From: Candidatus Bipolaricaulota bacterium
GTDB lineage: Bacteria > Bipolaricaulota > Bipolaricaulia > UBA7950 > UBA9294
Length of the DNA: 35,810 bases
Assembly: GCA_030606565.1 (NCBI GenBank)
Contig: JAUWGE010000004.1
Coordinates: 67,256-103,065, forward strand
Reading direction: 5' to 3'
Below are positions 33,038 through 35,810 of the stretch, one piece after another (the stretch's first letter is position 1; every line of letters starts with the position of its first letter). A program made the position numbers and the translations under genes. The notes beneath the pieces are model-generated. The model did no database searches. It was not told where the DNA came from and worked only from the letters and a program-made list of their open reading frames with translations.

Positions 33038-33296
33038 TCTCCTCCCCCTTACCTCCAGTAGCTCCGACCGAGATCGGCAACACAACGTCCAACATACTTG
33101 GATATCCGGAACGATGCAATTCCACAGCATGTACGGCGCTCGCCGACACGACACGTTCCCTCTCGGTTTGCGAAAACCTGACGAAGGCAAAGATCAGCAG
33201 CCTCGTTGCCACGCTACGGCTAGCGAACGCGTTCTACAATCTCCGATGCGTTTCGTGGTCTCCGTTACAGTCAGCGTTTTCAAAGGGTGCCTCTCC

Positions 33297-33318
33297 GGTG
33301 AAGAGTTGACTCTTCACC
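33297..33318. other. Perfect nine-base hairpin
   Basis: GGTGAAGAG and CTCTTCACC pair fully around a TTGA loop. No U tract follows on either strand. It lies in the 729-base gap 33038-33766, which holds no recognisable gene. Confidence 0.5.
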
Positions 33319-33356
33319 ACGTTCCCCTCCCCCTACCCCACCAGAGGTACTTGGTA

Positions 33357-33407
33357 GTTCTCCAATTGGCCCCTCAAGCTCTTGTGATGTACATCACATT
33401 GGAGAAC
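33357..33407. promoter_or_regulatory. Inverted repeat enclosing a perfect CRP/FNR-type palindrome
   Basis: The outer arms GTTCTCCAAT (33357-33366) and ATTGGAGAAC (33398-33407) are perfectly complementary, ten bases each. Inside, TGTGATGTACATCACA (33383-33398) is a perfect 16-base palindrome of the CRP form TGTGA-N6-TCACA. It lies between two divergently oriented genes, 321-370 bases from the CPBP start and 360-410 bases from the DUF4389 start. Confidence 0.55.
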
Positions 33408-33587
33408 GAAGCGCGTGCCGGATGCGGCGCCGCCCATTGACGCCGGCGATCTGCTCTGTTGTTCGGTCTACTATTCGCGCAGGGTCAGTAAAGCGACTTA
33501 TCACCCTATCCTTGGTCCATTCTTCGGGGTGAAGGTCACCTCTGAATGCACTCGTGCGCTGGCAAAGGTTCGCACAATGATTCAAGG

Positions 33588-33617
33588 CGTGAGTGATCAT
33601 CATTCACGTCGTGAATG
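33588..33617. promoter_or_regulatory. Overlapping palindromes resembling a dimer-binding operator
   Basis: CATTCACG-T-CGTGAATG (33601-33617) is a perfect palindrome. Its left arm is also the right arm of an imperfect 21-base palindrome starting CGTGAGTGAT at 33588. Three CGTGA-type half-sites are thus spaced regularly, about 150-180 bases upstream of the DUF4389 gene. Confidence 0.45.
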
Positions 33618-33766
33618 GATTTCGGCACAAGACAAGCCAAGCTCCCGAGCGAGATCTAGGCATCGACGCGTGCTCGCTTCGTCTTGCCACGTCCCGACCG
33701 GCGGAGTATTATGCACTCTCGGGTTCAGCGACTGCGCTGCCCGATCGCTTCGAAGGGGGTTGAGGA

Positions 33767-35080
33767 ATGAGCACAGGGAAGGTCGTTTCACTGGTTCTCG
33801 GAAGTCTGATTCTGCTCGTCGGTGTTGCTCTTCTGTTCGGCGGAGGGACGCTGGTCGGCGTCGATCTCACCTTCAGCGATGAGGACGGGTTCCTGAACCT
33901 GCCGCCGACCGATATCGAACGAGACACTTACGCAGTGGCCGGGCGAATGGTCCTCGAGGGCGACTGGATCTGGTGGTGGAAGCACCCGGCCACGATTCAG
34001 GTCAGGATGACGGGCGAGCAGCCTGTCTTCATCGGCATCGTGCCAAGCTCCGATCTCAAGGGCTACCTGTCCGACGTCTCCTATTCGCAGATCGAGGACA
34101 TCGACTTCGACGATTACTGGGCCGATCGCGTCTGGACGACCGACTACCGGGACTACATCGGCACGATCGCACCGGCATCTCCGGCCGATCAGACCTTCTG
34201 GCACGCCAGTGTTCAGGGCGCGGGAGAGCAGACGCTGAGATGGGCGATCGAGCCGGGCGACTGGATGCTCGTCGTGATGAACGCCGACGCGAGCCGCGGA
34301 ATCGAGGTCTCCGGCACGGTCGGCGCCCACGCCCCGTGGCTGCTGGGCGTCGGGATCGGTCTCCTCGCCGCAGGAGTCGCCCTGGTCGCGCTCGGCCTGA
34401 CCCTCATCTTGTTCGTCGCGCGTCGCGCGCGGATCGAAGCGCCGCAAGCGCCGGCCGAATCTTCTCAGCCGATCGCCTCAGGCGGCTTCCCGCTTACGTT
34501 CAAGGCGGAGATGACCGAACCACTCTCTCCGGCACTGTGGCTGGTGAAGTGGTTCCTGCTGATCCCCCATCTTCTCGTCCTGCCGTTCCTCTGGGTTGGG
34601 TTTGCCTTCTCATGGATCGTGGCGCTCTTCGCGATTCTGTTCACCGGGCGCTACCCACGCGGGTTGTTCGACTACAACGTCGGCGTGATGCGGTGGACGT
34701 GGCGCGTTGCCTTCTACAGCTACCAGGCGCTGGGCACGGACAGGTATCCGCCGTTCACCCTGCAGGCCGGCGGGTATCCGGCCGATCTCGACGTCCGGTA
34801 TCCGGAGACGCTGTCCCAAGGGCTCGTGCTGGTGAAGTGGTGGCTGCTGGCGATTCCCCACTACATCGTGGTGGGCATCCTGCAGGGCGGTGCAGGCTTC
34901 TATTCCTGGGGGCTGGTGACGATCCTGACGATGTTCGCAGCCATCACACTGCTGTTCACCGGAAGGTACCCGAAGGACATCTTCCGACTGGTCGTCGGCA
35001 TGAACCGCTGGGCATTTCGAGTGTTCGCCTACGCGGCGCTGATGACCGATGAGTACCCTCCGTTCCGTCTGGAGGAGTAG
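33767..35080 (+). CDS. Membrane protein with two DUF4389 repeats
   Basis: The 437-residue protein has an N-terminal membrane segment (VVSLVLGSLILLVGVALLF), an extracytoplasmic beta-rich region of about 150 residues, and a second membrane segment near 195-220. Two DUF4389 units follow, each pairing membrane helices with FTGRYP and YPPF. The repeats share VKWFLLIPH and VKWWLLAIPH, and RYPRGLFDYNVGVMRW and RYPKDIFRLVVGMNRW. The function is unknown. Codon use looks more GC-rich than in the left part of the window. GAGGA precedes the ATG. Confidence 0.85.
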   Translation: MSTGKVVSLVLGSLILLVGVALLFGGGTLVGVDLTFSDEDGFLNLPPTDIERDTYAVAGRMVLEGDWIWWWKHPATIQVRMTGEQPVFIGIVPSSDLKGYLSDVSYSQIEDIDFDDYWADRVWTTDYRDYIGTIAPASPADQTFWHASVQGAGEQTLRWAIEPGDWMLVVMNADASRGIEVSGTVGAHAPWLLGVGIGLLAAGVALVALGLTLILFVARRARIEAPQAPAESSQPIASGGFPLTFKAEMTEPLSPALWLVKWFLLIPHLLVLPFLWVGFAFSWIVALFAILFTGRYPRGLFDYNVGVMRWTWRVAFYSYQALGTDRYPPFTLQAGGYPADLDVRYPETLSQGLVLVKWWLLAIPHYIVVGILQGGAGFYSWGLVTILTMFAAITLLFTGRYPKDIFRLVVGMNRWAFRVFAYAALMTDEYPPFRLEE

Positions 35081-35204
35081 CGAACTGACCGGGGCTTAGC
35101 GCGGCTCTCCGCAACGCAGCTTCCGATGGCCGGACGCGCTCATTCGACGACTCCACGTTTGACAGTCGTCGCCCCTCTGTGAATCCTGTGCGGGGGTGAG
35201 AAAG

Positions 35205-35267
35205 ATGACTAGAGCGGCACGCAGTCTTCTTGTCTTCGGGATCTACCTTGTCCTGCTGGGGGACTAA
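35205..35267 (+). pseudogene. Truncated start of a small membrane protein gene
   Basis: A GGTGAG-preceded ATG opens a 20-codon frame reading MTRAARSLLVFGIYLVLLG and then stops. It looks like the N-terminus of a small multi-helix membrane protein family with an RSLxxFGxYLxxLG start. After the stop no continuation is visible in any frame, so the gene was broken by deletion. Confidence 0.4.
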
Positions 35268-35475
35268 CGGCTCTGTGCGAACCCCAGTAGATACTCACCA
35301 AGCCAGTCTAGGGAGTGCCCGCGAGGCTGCTGTAACGTGTGGTGAGGCGTGGTTTCGCGAATATGTGATTTGTTGATCACTTTGTCGCATTTTCCGGCAC
35401 CGGGAAACGCGCGTCATTCGAGCATGTACGTGTGCCGAATGCGCCTTCTATTGGGATCTTTCTCTTGAGCCCCTA

Positions 35476-35764
35476 GGTCGTCACCACGCGAGGGCCAACA
35501 CTTGAGTTCTACATTCAGTCCCCCAGGCTCCTGAACTCCGAACCCACGGGATTGCTCCTCGGGCTTGCCGGAGAGAACGACCGCACGACCGCCGGAAGCG
35601 CGTCGGACTACCTACCGGATCACCCGGACGCCGGGACGCTCTACGCCTGGAAGATCACCCGCCAGGAAGCCGCCGATCCGCATTCCCTGACGATCCGCGA
35701 TGACTTCTGCACCCTCCTCGACCTCGACACGCTCCCCGACCTCTGGGTTGCGTTTCGTCTGTAA
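35476..35764 (+). pseudogene. C-terminal fragment of an unrecognised protein
   Basis: This plus-strand frame is open from 35476 without a good start and ends in a stop at 35762-35764. It has protein-like composition (TLEFYIQSPRLLNSEPT, DHPDAGTLYAWKI, DDFCTLLDLDTLPDLWVAF). A TTG at 35552 could start a 70-residue form, but no ribosome binding site is seen. I do not recognise the family. 35268-35475 and 35765-35810 show nothing I can support. Confidence 0.35.
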
Positions 35765-35810
35765 TTGGAGCCGGGGACGGCGGTCGGGCCGGCGGTCGCG
35801 GAGGTCCTTT

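Noticed and set aside
33973-35052. 359-codon plus-strand frame
   Set aside because: Shifted frame of the DUF4389 gene. The product is Arg/Gly-rich and typical of GC-rich frame shadows.
1-35810. CRISPR array, rRNA or tRNA genes
   Set aside because: No regularly spaced repeats, no rRNA-like sequence and no cloverleaf with a GGTTC-type T loop were recognised by eye. A tRNAscan or Rfam search would be decisive.

Overview
The window looks like a chromosomal segment of an anaerobic, free-living bacterium. The evidence is a block of superoxide reductase, rubrerythrin, rubredoxin, flavodiiron protein, hybrid cluster protein and PerR, plus a lactate-racemase-like protein, a soluble reductive-dehalogenase-like protein and pyruvate kinase. 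Most genes have strong AGGAGG-type ribosome binding sites, and GTG and TTG starts are frequent. The phylum cannot be fixed from the sequence alone. Gene content would suit Bipolaricaulota/Acetothermia, Chloroflexota or Firmicutes-like anaerobes; this is a guess.

Layout. (1) 1-5.7 kb is an accessory region. It holds an AbiE-type (type IV) toxin-antitoxin pair whose toxin is frameshifted, a PIN-domain/XRE-ImmA pair, and a vapBC pair with a palindromic operator. Relics of REP-associated tyrosine transposase (RAYT) elements and at least three copies of a related repeat lie between them. (2) 5.7-8.5 kb holds a LarA-family protein, a biotin-protein ligase and a DUF47/PhoU-like protein on the plus strand. 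(3) 8.6-16.95 kb is the centrepiece. Eleven tightly packed minus-strand genes run perR, mutM, rubrerythrin, peroxiredoxin, ferritin, flavin reductase, rubredoxin, hybrid cluster protein, flavodiiron protein, superoxide reductase and desulforedoxin. A metal permease with a C-terminal heavy-metal domain follows after a 135-bp gap. A near-consensus promoter overlapped by a PerR-box-like sequence stands directly at the perR start codon.

(4) 17.2-29.6 kb is a mosaic of single housekeeping and metabolic genes: SDR oxidoreductase, NUDIX hydrolase, 5'-nucleotidase-like protein, 2H phosphoesterase, AraC/GyrI regulator, two methyltransferases, GNAT-YoaP protein, YjbQ, deoxynucleoside kinase, pyruvate kinase, a frameshifted reductive-dehalogenase-like gene and a PPP-type phosphatase. 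(5) 29.9-35.8 kb carries an ACT-domain protein, a truncated beta-propeller lipoprotein, an alcohol dehydrogenase/CPBP protease pair and a DUF4389 membrane protein. It also has gene relics and a non-coding stretch rich in palindromes, including a perfect CRP-type TGTGA-N6-TCACA site.

How the genes work together: the central operon is a complete anaerobe oxygen and peroxide defence kit. Superoxide goes to superoxide reductase and desulforedoxin, peroxide to rubrerythrin and peroxiredoxin, O2 or NO to the flavodiiron protein fed by flavin reductase and rubredoxin, and hydroxylamine/NO products to the hybrid cluster protein. Ferritin stores iron and MutM repairs oxidised guanine, all apparently under peroxide-sensing PerR. 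No rRNA, tRNA or CRISPR array was recognised.
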